Source of the DNA: Leisingera sp. NJS204
GTDB taxonomy: Bacteria; Pseudomonadota; Alphaproteobacteria; Rhodobacterales; Rhodobacteraceae
Assembly (NCBI RefSeq): GCF_004123675.1
Contig: NZ_CP035417.1
Span: 3,401,501 to 3,465,500, forward strand
Direction: 5' to 3'
Length of the DNA stretch: 64,000 nt
Shown here: piece after piece, positions 45,237 to 53,468 of the stretch
How positions within the stretch are numbered: the stretch's first letter is position 1
How the letters are laid out: every line of letters starts with the position of its first letter
Translations under genes and position numbers: made by a program
Notes under the pieces: generated by a model
Seen by the model: the letters and a program-made list of their open reading frames with translations, nothing else
What the model was told of the DNA's origin: nothing
Databases searched by the model: none

Positions 45237-45998
45237 ATGCCTTTTCTTTTGCGACCGCTGAAATTTGTATCTGCGCTGATTTTGGCCGTTTTTGCGGCCG
45301 GCTGCGCAACGCAGGATCCGGTTGCACGGGCCTCGGGTGAAGTCTTTGATCCTTATGAGCGCACCAACCGCACCATTCACAGCTTTAACCGCGGCGTTGA
45401 CCGGCTGGCCTTCCGGCCTGCCTCCAAAGGGTATGTGGCAATCGTGCCGGCGCCGATGGTGACCAGCTTCTCGCATTTTGCCGAGAACCTGTCGATGCCC
45501 GGCCAAATGGTCAATGCGCTGCTGCAGGGCGATCTGAAACTGGCCGGCAATGCATTTTCGCGGTTTGTGATCAACTCCACCGTCGGATTTGCCGGGCTTG
45601 CCGACCCGGCCAGCGAATTCAACGTGCCCGCAGTCGATACCGATTTCGGCGAGACATTGCACACCTGGGGCGTCGGCGAAGGCGCCTATGTGGAGCTGCC
45701 CCTGCTGGGCCCCTCCACCAGCCGTGATGCCGTGGGGGTCGCTGTCGATTTCTTCACCAACCCGCTGGGCTATGCCGAGCAGAATACTGCCGACAATATC
45801 ACAATTTACGCTGAGATCGTGCGCCGCATGGGCGATCGTGGCAACTATTCCGACACGATCGACTCGATTCTCTACGAGAGCGCCGACAGCTATGCGCAAT
45901 CGCGCCTGATCTATCTGCAGAACCGCCGGTTCCAGCTGGGGGATGGAGAGGAGATCCAGGAGATTGATCCGTTCGAACTGAACACTGAAGGATTTTGA
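45237..45998 (+). CDS. mlaA: MlaA/VacJ phospholipid-removal lipoprotein
   Basis: A 253-aa lipoprotein. The signal peptide ends in the lipobox AAGC at Cys23. The mature part has DPYERTNRTIHSFNRGVDRL, FVINSTVGFAGLADPASEF, DFGETLHTWGVGEGAYVELPLLGPSTSRDAVG and a YAEQ region, all MlaA hallmarks. It removes phospholipid from the outer leaflet of the outer membrane. It is followed 2 bases later by the mlaC-like gene. Confidence 0.94.
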   Translation: MPFLLRPLKFVSALILAVFAAGCATQDPVARASGEVFDPYERTNRTIHSFNRGVDRLAFRPASKGYVAIVPAPMVTSFSHFAENLSMPGQMVNALLQGDLKLAGNAFSRFVINSTVGFAGLADPASEFNVPAVDTDFGETLHTWGVGEGAYVELPLLGPSTSRDAVGVAVDFFTNPLGYAEQNTADNITIYAEIVRRMGDRGNYSDTIDSILYESADSYAQSRLIYLQNRRFQLGDGEEIQEIDPFELNTEGF

Positions 45999-46000
45999 AT

Positions 46001-46597
46001 ATGGACCGCCGCAAATTCCTGACCGGCCTGGGTGCCGGAGCCGCTGCTCTGATTGCCGCACCGCAAGCCCTGTGGGCGCTGACCGAAAACAGAGCCAGCA
46101 CGCTGATCAACGGCCTGGTCGGCGACATCAACCGGGTGATCGATTCCGGCAAGGGCGAGAACGCCATGTTCCGCGAGTTCGAGCGGATCTTCAAGCGCTA
46201 CAGCGACACATCCTATATCGCAGCCTATGCGCTGGGTGTGGACGGGCGCCGGGCGTCTGCGTCCCAGAAGAAGGCCTTTTCCAAGGCGTTCCAGGGCTAC
46301 ATCTCGCGCAAATACGGCAAGCGCTTTCGCGAATTCATCGGCGGCAAGCTGGAAGTCAAAGGCGTCAAGAAGGTGAAGAAATGGTATGAGGTGAGCACCA
46401 TTGCCTACCTCAAGGGCCAGTCGCCGTTTGAAGTGACCTTCCTGGTGTCGGACCGCTCCGGCCGGGATCTGTTCTTCAATATGTTCATCGAAGGCGTGAA
46501 CCTGCTCTTGACCGAACGCACCGAGATCGGCGCCATTCTGGACAGCCATAAGGGCGACATCGACGCGCTGATTGCAGAGTTGAAGCGGTTGAGCTGA
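46001..46597 (+). CDS. mlaC: MlaC-type phospholipid-binding protein (toluene tolerance/Ttg2D)
   Basis: A 198-aa periplasmic protein with a Tat-like signal (MDRRKFLTGLGAGAAALIAAPQALW, twin Arg in positions 3-4). The mature part follows the Ttg2/MlaC plan, with KRYSDTSYIAAYALG and the VKKWYEVSTIAYLKG core that holds lipid. The ATG at 46001 is preferred over a TTG two codons earlier. It shuttles phospholipid between MlaA and the MlaFED ABC transporter, which is not encoded in this window. A good terminator follows. Confidence 0.9.
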   Translation: MDRRKFLTGLGAGAAALIAAPQALWALTENRASTLINGLVGDINRVIDSGKGENAMFREFERIFKRYSDTSYIAAYALGVDGRRASASQKKAFSKAFQGYISRKYGKRFREFIGGKLEVKGVKKVKKWYEVSTIAYLKGQSPFEVTFLVSDRSGRDLFFNMFIEGVNLLLTERTEIGAILDSHKGDIDALIAELKRLS

Positions 46598-46622
46598 AAC
46601 AGGCACACAAAGAATGACAGTC

Positions 46623-46651
46623 AAAGGGCTCCCTTCGGGGAGCCTTTTCTT
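46623..46651 (+). terminator. rho-independent terminator of mlaA-mlaC
   Basis: GGCTCCC (46627-46633), loop TTCG, GGGAGCC (46638-46644), then TTTTCTT (46645-46651); the A run at 46623-46625 extends the stem. Confidence 0.9.
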
Positions 46652-46693
46652 GTTTGCAGTCCGGCCTGGCGCATTGCGGAGCAAAGGCAAAAA

Positions 46694-46842
46694 CTCCCGC
46701 CCGTCGCTGCAGCATCCAGGATGCTGCGCTCCCGTTGGGCCTGGCGTCCTGCCCGGCGGGCAGGACGTGCGCCGCACCGTCAGGTGCGGCGCCGGACCCA
46801 ACTGGCGGAGGCCCCCCTCAGGGGGCCTGCACCGGGCGGGAG
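46694..46842. repeat. composite hairpin element, copy C
   Basis: Outer arms CTCCCGCCC (46694-46702) and GGGCGGGAG (46834-46842) enclose four hairpins: GCAGCATC/GATGCTGC, CGTCCTGCCC/GGGCAGGACG (46745-46767), GCGCCGCACC/GGTGCGGCGC (46770-46793) and a GGCCCCCC/GGGGGGCC-like stem. It occupies the convergent gap between mlaC and the PBP gene. Confidence 0.85.
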
Positions 46843-46863
46843 CCCCACGTTTGCTGCAATCGG

Positions 46864-49089
46864 TCAGTTTCCGAGGATGTCGCGCAGGATGTTGTCCACC
46901 GCGCGGCCCAGTTCCTTGCCCAGCTGCGGCCCCTGACGGCGGCGGCGCTCGCGCCGGGCTTGCTGCGGCGGCGGGGCGATCGGGGCAGGCTCCAGCATCG
47001 GCAGCGGTTTGGGAGTAAGTCCGTCATGCACCCGCACCATGGTCTCGCGCCAGATCTCGGCCGGCAGGCCGCCGCCGGTCACACCCGATAGCGGCGTGTT
47101 GTCGTCATAGCCCATCCAGACCCCTGCCACATACTCCGCGGTAAACCCGATGAACCAGGCATCCTTGGCGGCAGAAGTCGTCCCCGATTTGCCAGCCGCC
47201 TGCCAGCCCGGGATCTGCGCCCGCTTGCCGGTGCCGCCCGAAATCACTTTCTCCATCATCCAGACCAGCTGCTGGGCGGCTTCGGGGCGGATCACCCGCT
47301 CGCCGATGCCGCCGCTGGCACCCATCAGCGCGTCGCTGTCGTTCACCAGTTTCAGCTCGGTCACCCCATAGGGCGTCACCGACGAACCGCCATTGAGGAT
47401 GCCCGCATAGGCTCCGGTCATCTCCAGCAGAGTGCTTTCCGAGGCCCCCAGCGCCAGCGCCGGGCCTGCGGCCAGATCGCTGTCGATGCCGAAATCCTTG
47501 GCCACGATGCTGACCTTGTCCCGGCCCACCGCCTCGGAGACTTTCACCGCCGGCACATTCAGCGAATCCCGCAACGCCCGTGCCAGGGTGACTTCACCAT
47601 AATACTTCCGGGTATAATTCTCGGGGCACCACTGGCCGGAGCCGGGAATATTCATGCAGTATTTTGCGTCCAGCACCCGGTCGTAGGGGGAATAGCCCAA
47701 CTCCAGTGCCGTGGCGTAAACAAAAGGTTTAAAGGCCGATCCGGTTTGCCGTTTGGCCTGGGTCGCGCGGTTGAACACGCCGGAGACCCGCGTCTTGCGG
47801 CCGCCCACCATCGCGCGCACCGCGCCATCGGCGCTCATCACCACAATGGCCGCCTGCGCCTTGGAGCCCGGGCGGACCTTATTCTCAAAGATGTATTTCA
47901 GTGCTTCCTCTGCCGCGCCCTGCAGGCGCTGATCCAGGGTCGAGCGGATCACCACATCCTCGGTGGTCTGATCGCCCAGGAAATCCGGGATGGAATCCAT
48001 CACCCAATCGGCAAAGTACCCCCCTGCCCGTGCCGCCGCGGCTTCGCTCAGCACGGCGGGGGCGTTCTGGTTCTGCTGCATCTCGGCGGTGGTCAGATAG
48101 CCCTGTTCCTGCATCAGCCGCAGCACAGTGGCCGCCCGGTCCTGTGAACGTTGCAGGTTGTTGGTGGGCGCCAGCGTCGAGGGCGCAGTCAGCAGACCCG
48201 CCAGCATCGCGCCTTCGGCCGGGTTCAGCTGGTTGGCGGACTTTCCGAAATAGCGTTGCGCTGCAGCCTCGGCACCGTATGCACCGCCGCCCATGTAGGC
48301 GCGGTTCATGTAGATCGAGAGGATCTCGTCCTTGGTATACTTTGCCTCCATCGCCAGGGCAAAGATCGCCTCGGTGCCCTTGCGCCACAGCGAGCCCTTG
48401 CGGCAGTCGGCCTCATAAGCGCTTTCGCTTTTCCATTCGTCCGGATCATAGACCCGGCCCAGACACAGCAATTTGGCGGCTTGCTGGGTGATGGTGGAAC
48501 CGCCATGGCCGGACAGCGGACCGCGGCCTTCGCGCAGGTTGATGCGGATGGCGCTGGCGACGCCGCGCGGGGAGATGCCGAAGTGGCGGTAAAACCGCTT
48601 ATCCTCGGTCGCGACAACCGCGTTCTTCAGGTGCGGCGAAACGGTATCTGCCCGAATAACCCCGCCAAACTGATCGCCGCGCCAGGCAAAGACGTCCCCC
48701 TTGCGGTCCAGCAGGGTGACCGACCCGCGCGCGCGCCCGTCCAGATAGGCCGAGACCTCGGGCAGCTTGGCATATTGCAGCGCCACCGCCAGACCGACCA
48801 GCAGGCAGACCACCATGCCGACGCGCCAGCTGAAGCCCCAGACCAGCCGGAACGCCCAGACAAAAGGCGCCAGCAAGAGACCGATGAAGCCGCGCTTCTT
48901 TGGCGCTGCTTTCGCCCGTGTCTTTTTGCGGGAAAACAGGCCGAACAGGCCGGTCTTCTTGGGTTTGGCCTTGCGTGCAGGTTTCTTGCGCCCAGGCTTT
49001 TTCGCAGCGGAAGGTTTGCCCTTGCCGCCCGCGGAATAGCGTTTTTCTGCCACCAAAGGCTTGCGCCCGGATCCTTGTGCCATCGTCAT
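46864..49089 (-). CDS. class A penicillin-binding protein (bifunctional transglycosylase/transpeptidase)
   Basis: A 741-aa inner-membrane cell-wall synthase. A Lys/Arg-rich cytoplasmic tail and one membrane helix (VGMVVCLLVGLAVAL, near 95) are followed by a GT51 domain with EDKRFYRHFGISPRGVASA (catalytic Glu) and HGGSTITQQAAKLL. The transpeptidase domain has SAFKPFVYATAL (SxxK), SLNVPAV (SxN-like) and KSGTTSAAKDAWF (KTG-like). It resembles PBP1A/1B types rather than PBP1C. A start two codons in is equally possible. Confidence 0.94.
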   Translation of the reverse strand: MTMAQGSGRKPLVAEKRYSAGGKGKPSAAKKPGRKKPARKAKPKKTGLFGLFSRKKTRAKAAPKKRGFIGLLLAPFVWAFRLVWGFSWRVGMVVCLLVGLAVALQYAKLPEVSAYLDGRARGSVTLLDRKGDVFAWRGDQFGGVIRADTVSPHLKNAVVATEDKRFYRHFGISPRGVASAIRINLREGRGPLSGHGGSTITQQAAKLLCLGRVYDPDEWKSESAYEADCRKGSLWRKGTEAIFALAMEAKYTKDEILSIYMNRAYMGGGAYGAEAAAQRYFGKSANQLNPAEGAMLAGLLTAPSTLAPTNNLQRSQDRAATVLRLMQEQGYLTTAEMQQNQNAPAVLSEAAAARAGGYFADWVMDSIPDFLGDQTTEDVVIRSTLDQRLQGAAEEALKYIFENKVRPGSKAQAAIVVMSADGAVRAMVGGRKTRVSGVFNRATQAKRQTGSAFKPFVYATALELGYSPYDRVLDAKYCMNIPGSGQWCPENYTRKYYGEVTLARALRDSLNVPAVKVSEAVGRDKVSIVAKDFGIDSDLAAGPALALGASESTLLEMTGAYAGILNGGSSVTPYGVTELKLVNDSDALMGASGGIGERVIRPEAAQQLVWMMEKVISGGTGKRAQIPGWQAAGKSGTTSAAKDAWFIGFTAEYVAGVWMGYDDNTPLSGVTGGGLPAEIWRETMVRVHDGLTPKPLPMLEPAPIAPPPQQARRERRRRQGPQLGKELGRAVDNILRDILGN

Positions 49090-49368
49090 GTCCTGCCCGG
49101 TTTGCCCGTTTCCCGGGACAATACCCTGCCCGCCCCGGTTTGTAGAGGGGGCAGAATCCGGAGCTTGCCCCCTTTGCCAGATGGCCGGTTTTTAAGCGAA
49201 GCGGGCAAAAGGCGCAAAATTATTGTGCGTGCGCAGAATGACACGCGGAAACTTGCTGGCCTTGGGCTTTGCACGACTCGGGCCGGGGGTTTTGCTGCAG
49301 GTGCACAATGCGTCGGCCCAGACATGATGCTCAGGGCCGGAGCAGCGCGGAAACCAAGGGATGCAGAG

Positions 49369-49722
49369 ATGAAAATGATCATAGCCGCCATCAAGCCCTT
49401 CAAGCTGGACGAGGTCCGCGAGGCGCTGACCGGTCTTGGCGTGAGCGGGCTGATGGTCACCGAAATCAAAGGCTTTGGCGCCCAGGCCGGGCACACGGAA
49501 ATCTACCGCGGCGCCGAATACGAGGTGAATTTTATCCCCAAGCTGAAGCTGGAACTGGTGGTGCCCGCCGATCAGGCCGACCAGGCCATCAGCGCAATCT
49601 CCGGGTCCGCCCGCACAGGGAAGCTGGGTGAAGGCAAGATCGGCGACGGCAAGATTTTTGTTCTGGACGTGGAACAGGCCGTGCGGGTGCGCACCGGCGA
49701 AACCAACCTCGAGGCGCTCTGA
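49369..49722 (+). CDS. glnK: P-II family nitrogen regulator GlnK
   Basis: A 117-aa P-II signal protein beginning MKMIIAAIKPFKLDEVREAL. The T-loop HTEIYRGAEYEV places the uridylylation residue at Tyr51. The C-terminal GDGKIFVLDVEQAVRVRTGE is the P-II nucleotide/2-oxoglutarate region. It blocks AmtB when nitrogen is sufficient. The start at 49369 is fixed by the family; a much longer frame in phase through the upstream gene is antisense to the PBP. amtB follows after 26 bases, the classic glnK-amtB pair. Confidence 0.97.
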   Translation: MKMIIAAIKPFKLDEVREALTGLGVSGLMVTEIKGFGAQAGHTEIYRGAEYEVNFIPKLKLELVVPADQADQAISAISGSARTGKLGEGKIGDGKIFVLDVEQAVRVRTGETNLEAL

Positions 49723-49748
49723 AGGCGCCCGGCATGGAGGAAAGACTT

Positions 49749-51083
49749 ATGAAGACCCTGAAACTTCCCCTGGCGGCGCTGGCACTGGCCGCGCTGCCGG
49801 GTCTGGCACTGGCCCAAAACGGCCCTGCGCCGGGCGTGAACCCCGCGACCGATACCGTATTCATCCTGAACTCGCTGCTGTTTTTGATCGGCGGCTGCCT
49901 GGTGTTCTGGATGGCCGCTGGCTTTGCCATGCTGGAGGCCGGCCTGGTGCGCTCCAAGAACGTGACCATGCAGCTGACCAAGAACATGGCGCTATTTTCA
50001 TTGGCTGCCGTATTCTACTGGTTGATCGGCTATAACCTGATGTATCCGCTGGGCAATTGGGCGGTTGACGGTGTGCTGTCCGGAGTATTCGGCCCCGGCG
50101 TGCTGGAGGCGGTGGGGATCACCGCGGAAGGTGCAGATGACTATTCCTATGCCGCCACCGGCTCAGACTTCTTCTTTCAGCTGATGTTCTGTGCCGCCAC
50201 TGCCTCGATCGTTTCGGGCACTTTGGCAGAGCGCATCAAACTGTGGCCTTTCCTGATTTTCACCATCGTTCTGACCTCGGTGATCTACCCGTTCCAGGCC
50301 AGCTGGAAATGGGGCGGCGGCTTCCTGGAGCAGATGGGTTTCCTGGACTTCGCGGGCTCGACCGTGGTGCATTCGGTGGGCGGCTGGGCGGCGCTGACCG
50401 GGGCGCTGATCCTGGGGCCGCGCATTGGCAAATACAAGGACGGCAAGACCATCCCGATGCCCGGCTCCAACCTGGCGCTGGCAACGCTTGGCACGTTCAT
50501 CCTGTGGATGGGCTGGTTCGGCTTCAACGGCGGCTCGCAGCTGGCGATGGGGTCGATTGGGGATGTGGCTGACATTAGCCGGATCTTCGCCAATACCAAT
50601 GCCGCCGCAGCGGGTGGCGCGGTGGCCGCGCTGGTGCTGACGCAACTGCTGTTCAAAAAGCCGGACTTGACCATGATCCTGAACGGCGCGCTGGCCGGTC
50701 TGGTGGCGATTACTGCCGAACCGCTGACGCCGGGTCTGGGGCTCTCCACCCTGATCGGTGCCATTGGCGGCGTGATCGTGGTCTTTGCAGTACCGTTCCT
50801 GGACAAGCTGCAGATCGACGACGTGGTCGGCGCCATCCCGGTGCATCTGCTTTGCGGTATCTGGGGCACTGTTGCGGTCGTGTTGTCGAACCCTGATGCA
50901 ACACTGTTGAAACAGCTGACCGGGATTGCCGTGGTGGGGGTCTTCACCATCGCCGCCTCGGCCATAGTGTGGATCATCCTGCGCACCACCACCGGCATCC
51001 GGGTGGAGGAAGAGGATGAGGTCAACGGGCTGGACATGGCGGAGCTGGGCATGGAGGCCTATCCGGAATTCTCGCCAAGCTGA
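49749..51083 (+). CDS. amtB: ammonium transporter AmtB
   Basis: A 444-aa ammonium channel. A signal peptide (LKLPLAALALAALPGLALAQ) precedes eleven membrane helices. Signature regions include DFAGSTVVHSVGGWAALTGALILGPRIGK and GWFGFNGGSQLAMG, with the twin-His pore His pair in TVVHSVGG and VHLLCGIWG. It imports ammonium under GlnK control. The ATG at 49749 has AGGAAAG upstream; the frame from 49734 adds five residues. Confidence 0.97.
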   Translation: MKTLKLPLAALALAALPGLALAQNGPAPGVNPATDTVFILNSLLFLIGGCLVFWMAAGFAMLEAGLVRSKNVTMQLTKNMALFSLAAVFYWLIGYNLMYPLGNWAVDGVLSGVFGPGVLEAVGITAEGADDYSYAATGSDFFFQLMFCAATASIVSGTLAERIKLWPFLIFTIVLTSVIYPFQASWKWGGGFLEQMGFLDFAGSTVVHSVGGWAALTGALILGPRIGKYKDGKTIPMPGSNLALATLGTFILWMGWFGFNGGSQLAMGSIGDVADISRIFANTNAAAAGGAVAALVLTQLLFKKPDLTMILNGALAGLVAITAEPLTPGLGLSTLIGAIGGVIVVFAVPFLDKLQIDDVVGAIPVHLLCGIWGTVAVVLSNPDATLLKQLTGIAVVGVFTIAASAIVWIILRTTTGIRVEEEDEVNGLDMAELGMEAYPEFSPS

Positions 51084-51150
51084 CCCATTGCACAGCATTG
51101 AAACAAAAGGACGGCGCTTTCATGGAGCGCCGTCTGTGCATTTGCAGCGC

Positions 51151-51197
51151 GCAAAAGTTTTGGAAAACTTTTGCCAAGACTTTTCCAAAAGTCTTGG
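51151..51197. repeat. 47-bp double-palindrome element, copy 2
   Basis: The first palindrome (51151-51174) has 11-bp arms GCAAAAGTTTT / AAAACTTTTGC around GG. The second (51174-51197) has arms CCAAGACTTTT / AAAAGTCTTGG around CC. They share the C at 51174. The architecture is identical to 6701-6747. It lies in the convergent gap between amtB and the aminotransferase gene. Confidence 0.9.
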
Positions 51198-51212
51198 ATT
51201 TGCCGCCGCCAT

Positions 51213-51243
51213 AGAAAAACGCGCCCCGGAAGGAGCGCGTTTC
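51213..51243 (-). terminator. terminator of the sseA-aminotransferase operon
   Basis: Read on the minus strand, a near-perfect stem AAACGCGCTCC / GGGGCGCGTTT (51230-51243 against 51217-51227) has a loop of a few bases and runs into TTTTTC. One C/T difference lies in the stem. Confidence 0.7.
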
Positions 51244-51265
51244 GGGTTGTCCTGACGGCGTGGCC

Positions 51266-52450
51266 TCAGACGCCGGCGTCGACAATCGCCTTGGCCAGCA
51301 CCGGCACGGTTTGCGCATTAAGGCCCGCGATATTCAGGCGGCTGTCCCCAACCATGTAGATGCCGTTGTCCTGCCGCATCTTCTCGACCAAATCCGGCGT
51401 GGTGCCCAGAAGCGAGAACATGCCGCGGTGCTGGGCGATGAAGCCGAACCGGTCCGAGCCGGTCAGCCGCTGCAATTCATCCGCAAGGTTTTGGCGCAGG
51501 TCCAGCATGCCAAGGCGCACTTCTTCCAGCTCTGCCGCCCAATCGGCGCGCAAAGCCTCATCGTTCAGGATCATCGTCACCAGACGCGCGCCGTGATCCG
51601 GCGGGAAAGAGTAATTCTGGCGGTTCAGAAACGCCAGCGTGCCCTGGTTCAACCCTTGCGCCCCCGCGTCGTTGGACACCGCCATCAACAGGCCGGTGCG
51701 CTCGCGGTAGATGCCGAAGTTTTTGGAGCAGCTGGCCGCAATCAGCACCTCGGGGCAGCTGGAGGCGACCAGGCGCACACCCAGCGCATCCTCTTCCAGA
51801 CCGTCGCCGAAGCCCTGATAGGCAATGTCGATCATCGGGATCAACCCGCGTTCGTTCAGTAGCGCGATGACCTCTTTCCACTGCACCTCATTAAGGTTGG
51901 CACCGGTCGGATTGTGGCAGCAGCCGTGCAGCAGCACCACGTCGCCTTTTTGCGCGCCTTTCAGGTCTTCCATCATGCCATCAAAGTTCACACCGCGGGT
52001 TTCGCGGTCGAAATAGCGGTAGGTGATGGTCTCAATGCCGACATAGTTCAGGATCGACACATGGTTCGGCCAGGTCGGATCCGACACAAACACCCGGGCC
52101 TTGGGGTTGGCCATCCTGATCAGCTCAAACGCCTGGCGCACTGCGCCGGTGCCGCCGGGGGTCGCGGCTGCCGCGATATTGCCACGCGCCACCGCATCGC
52201 CCAGAATCAGCTTGATCATCGCATCCGCATAGGCCGGATCGCCGGCCAGGCCGACGTAGGCCTTGCTGGTCTGTTCTTCCCACAGCTTGTGCTCAGCCGC
52301 CTTGATCGCGCGCATCACCGGGGTGACGCCCTCGGCGTTCTTGTAAACACCGACGCCAAGGTCGATCTTGTCCGCGCGCGGGTCGTCGCGGTACATTTGC
52401 ATCAGCGCCAGGATCTTGTCAGCGGGCTGGGGTTTCAGGGTCTCGAACAT
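51266..52450 (-). CDS. class I aminotransferase (aspartate/aromatic amino acid type)
   Basis: A 394-aa PLP enzyme of the AspC/TyrB subfamily: LGVGVYKNAEG near the N-terminus, SDPTWPNHVSI, GCCHNPTGANL and the PLP lysine Lys243 in SCSKNFGIYRER. It transfers amino groups between aspartate or aromatic amino acids (possibly also cysteine) and 2-oxoglutarate. Its ATG at 52450 overlaps the sseA stop (TGATG), so the two are translationally coupled. A terminator follows. Confidence 0.93.
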   Translation of the reverse strand: MFETLKPQPADKILALMQMYRDDPRADKIDLGVGVYKNAEGVTPVMRAIKAAEHKLWEEQTSKAYVGLAGDPAYADAMIKLILGDAVARGNIAAAATPGGTGAVRQAFELIRMANPKARVFVSDPTWPNHVSILNYVGIETITYRYFDRETRGVNFDGMMEDLKGAQKGDVVLLHGCCHNPTGANLNEVQWKEVIALLNERGLIPMIDIAYQGFGDGLEEDALGVRLVASSCPEVLIAASCSKNFGIYRERTGLLMAVSNDAGAQGLNQGTLAFLNRQNYSFPPDHGARLVTMILNDEALRADWAAELEEVRLGMLDLRQNLADELQRLTGSDRFGFIAQHRGMFSLLGTTPDLVEKMRQDNGIYMVGDSRLNIAGLNAQTVPVLAKAIVDAGV

Positions 52451-53304
52451 CAGTTCTCTCCGGTAGCAACGGGAAGGGTCGGGAAGGCACCCCATTCCGA
52501 CCACGACCCATCATAGACCGCATGATCGGTCTTGCCGATGCGCTCCAGTGCAAGGCTGAGGACGGCGGCGGTGACGCCCGACCCGCAGGTGGTAATCACA
52601 GGTTTGTTCAGATCGGCACCGGCCGCGGCAAACACGGCGCCCAGTCCATCAGCATCTTTCATGGTGCCATCCGCATTCAGCAAGCTGCCAAAGGGCACGT
52701 TTTTCGATCCGGGGATATGCCCTGCCCGCAGACCTTCGCGAGGTTCCGGCACATCGCCGCGGAACCGCTCGGCGGCGCGGGCGTCGATGATTTCATGGTC
52801 GCCCAGTTTGGCAGCAGACGACACCTGTGTGACATCACGGACCATGTGGTTTTGCACCCGCACGGTCATATGGCGGTCGCGGATCACCGGCGGCAAGTCT
52901 TCAACCGGGCGGCCTTCGGCCTGCCATTTCGGGAAGCCGCCGTCCAGCACGGCGATGTTGTGCTGGCCCATCAGCCGGAACAGCCACCAGACCCGGGCGG
53001 CGGATTTCAGCCCGGCAGTGTCATAGACCACAACCTGATGGCCGTCGCCCACACCCATCGCCCGCAGGCGGGACATGAACTTCTCAACCGGCGGCACCAT
53101 ATGCGGCAATTCCGAGCGGTGGTCCGAGATATCATCAATGTCAAAAAAGCGCGCGCCGGGGATATGGGCCGCATCATATTCAGCCTTGGGGTCGCGGTCT
53201 TCCTGCGGCAAATACCAGGATGCGTCCAGCACCCGCAGGTCCGGATCCTTCAGATGGGCGGCCAGCCAGTCGGTGGAAACCAGCGTCTTCGGATCATCCT
53301 GCAT
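52450..53304 (-). CDS. sseA: 3-mercaptopyruvate sulfurtransferase
   Basis: A 284-aa double-rhodanese protein. The N-terminal inactive rhodanese domain includes RVLDASWYLPQEDRDP, and the C-terminal domain has the active Cys240 in TTCGSGVTA, the CG[S/T]GVT loop that separates mercaptopyruvate sulfurtransferase from thiosulfate sulfurtransferase. It moves sulfur from 3-mercaptopyruvate to thiols or cyanide. The ATG at 53304 has GGGAGA upstream; a longer frame from 53343 is unlikely. It heads the operon with the aminotransferase, which could supply its keto acid. Confidence 0.93.
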   Translation of the reverse strand: MQDDPKTLVSTDWLAAHLKDPDLRVLDASWYLPQEDRDPKAEYDAAHIPGARFFDIDDISDHRSELPHMVPPVEKFMSRLRAMGVGDGHQVVVYDTAGLKSAARVWWLFRLMGQHNIAVLDGGFPKWQAEGRPVEDLPPVIRDRHMTVRVQNHMVRDVTQVSSAAKLGDHEIIDARAAERFRGDVPEPREGLRAGHIPGSKNVPFGSLLNADGTMKDADGLGAVFAAAGADLNKPVITTCGSGVTAAVLSLALERIGKTDHAVYDGSWSEWGAFPTLPVATGEN

Positions 53305-53468
53305 CAAAGCGTCTCCCTTTCTGCGCATGCGCCATGGGTACATCCGGCGGCGCAGCGGTGCAAGACCGCGCCGCCCTCTACCTGCGGTTACAAAAATCTT
53401 GCGGGGCTTTAACGGAGCGGTAATAACATGGACCCCAGTTTCAGCATATCACTGCAAAGGCCCATTGT

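Noticed and set aside
49256-49310. Possible sigma-54 promoter before glnK
   Set aside because: TGGC...TTTGCA and GG...TTTTGC candidates are each one base too long between the GG and GC elements.
48151-49368. Long plus-strand frame reading into glnK (523 codons in all)
   Set aside because: Only the last 117 codons are the P-II protein; the rest is antisense to the PBP and has no ribosome-binding site or domain.
51111-51134. Hairpin GACGGCGCT/AGCGCCGTC after amtB as a terminator
   Set aside because: A good 9-bp stem but no T run follows on the plus strand, so intrinsic termination is not supported.
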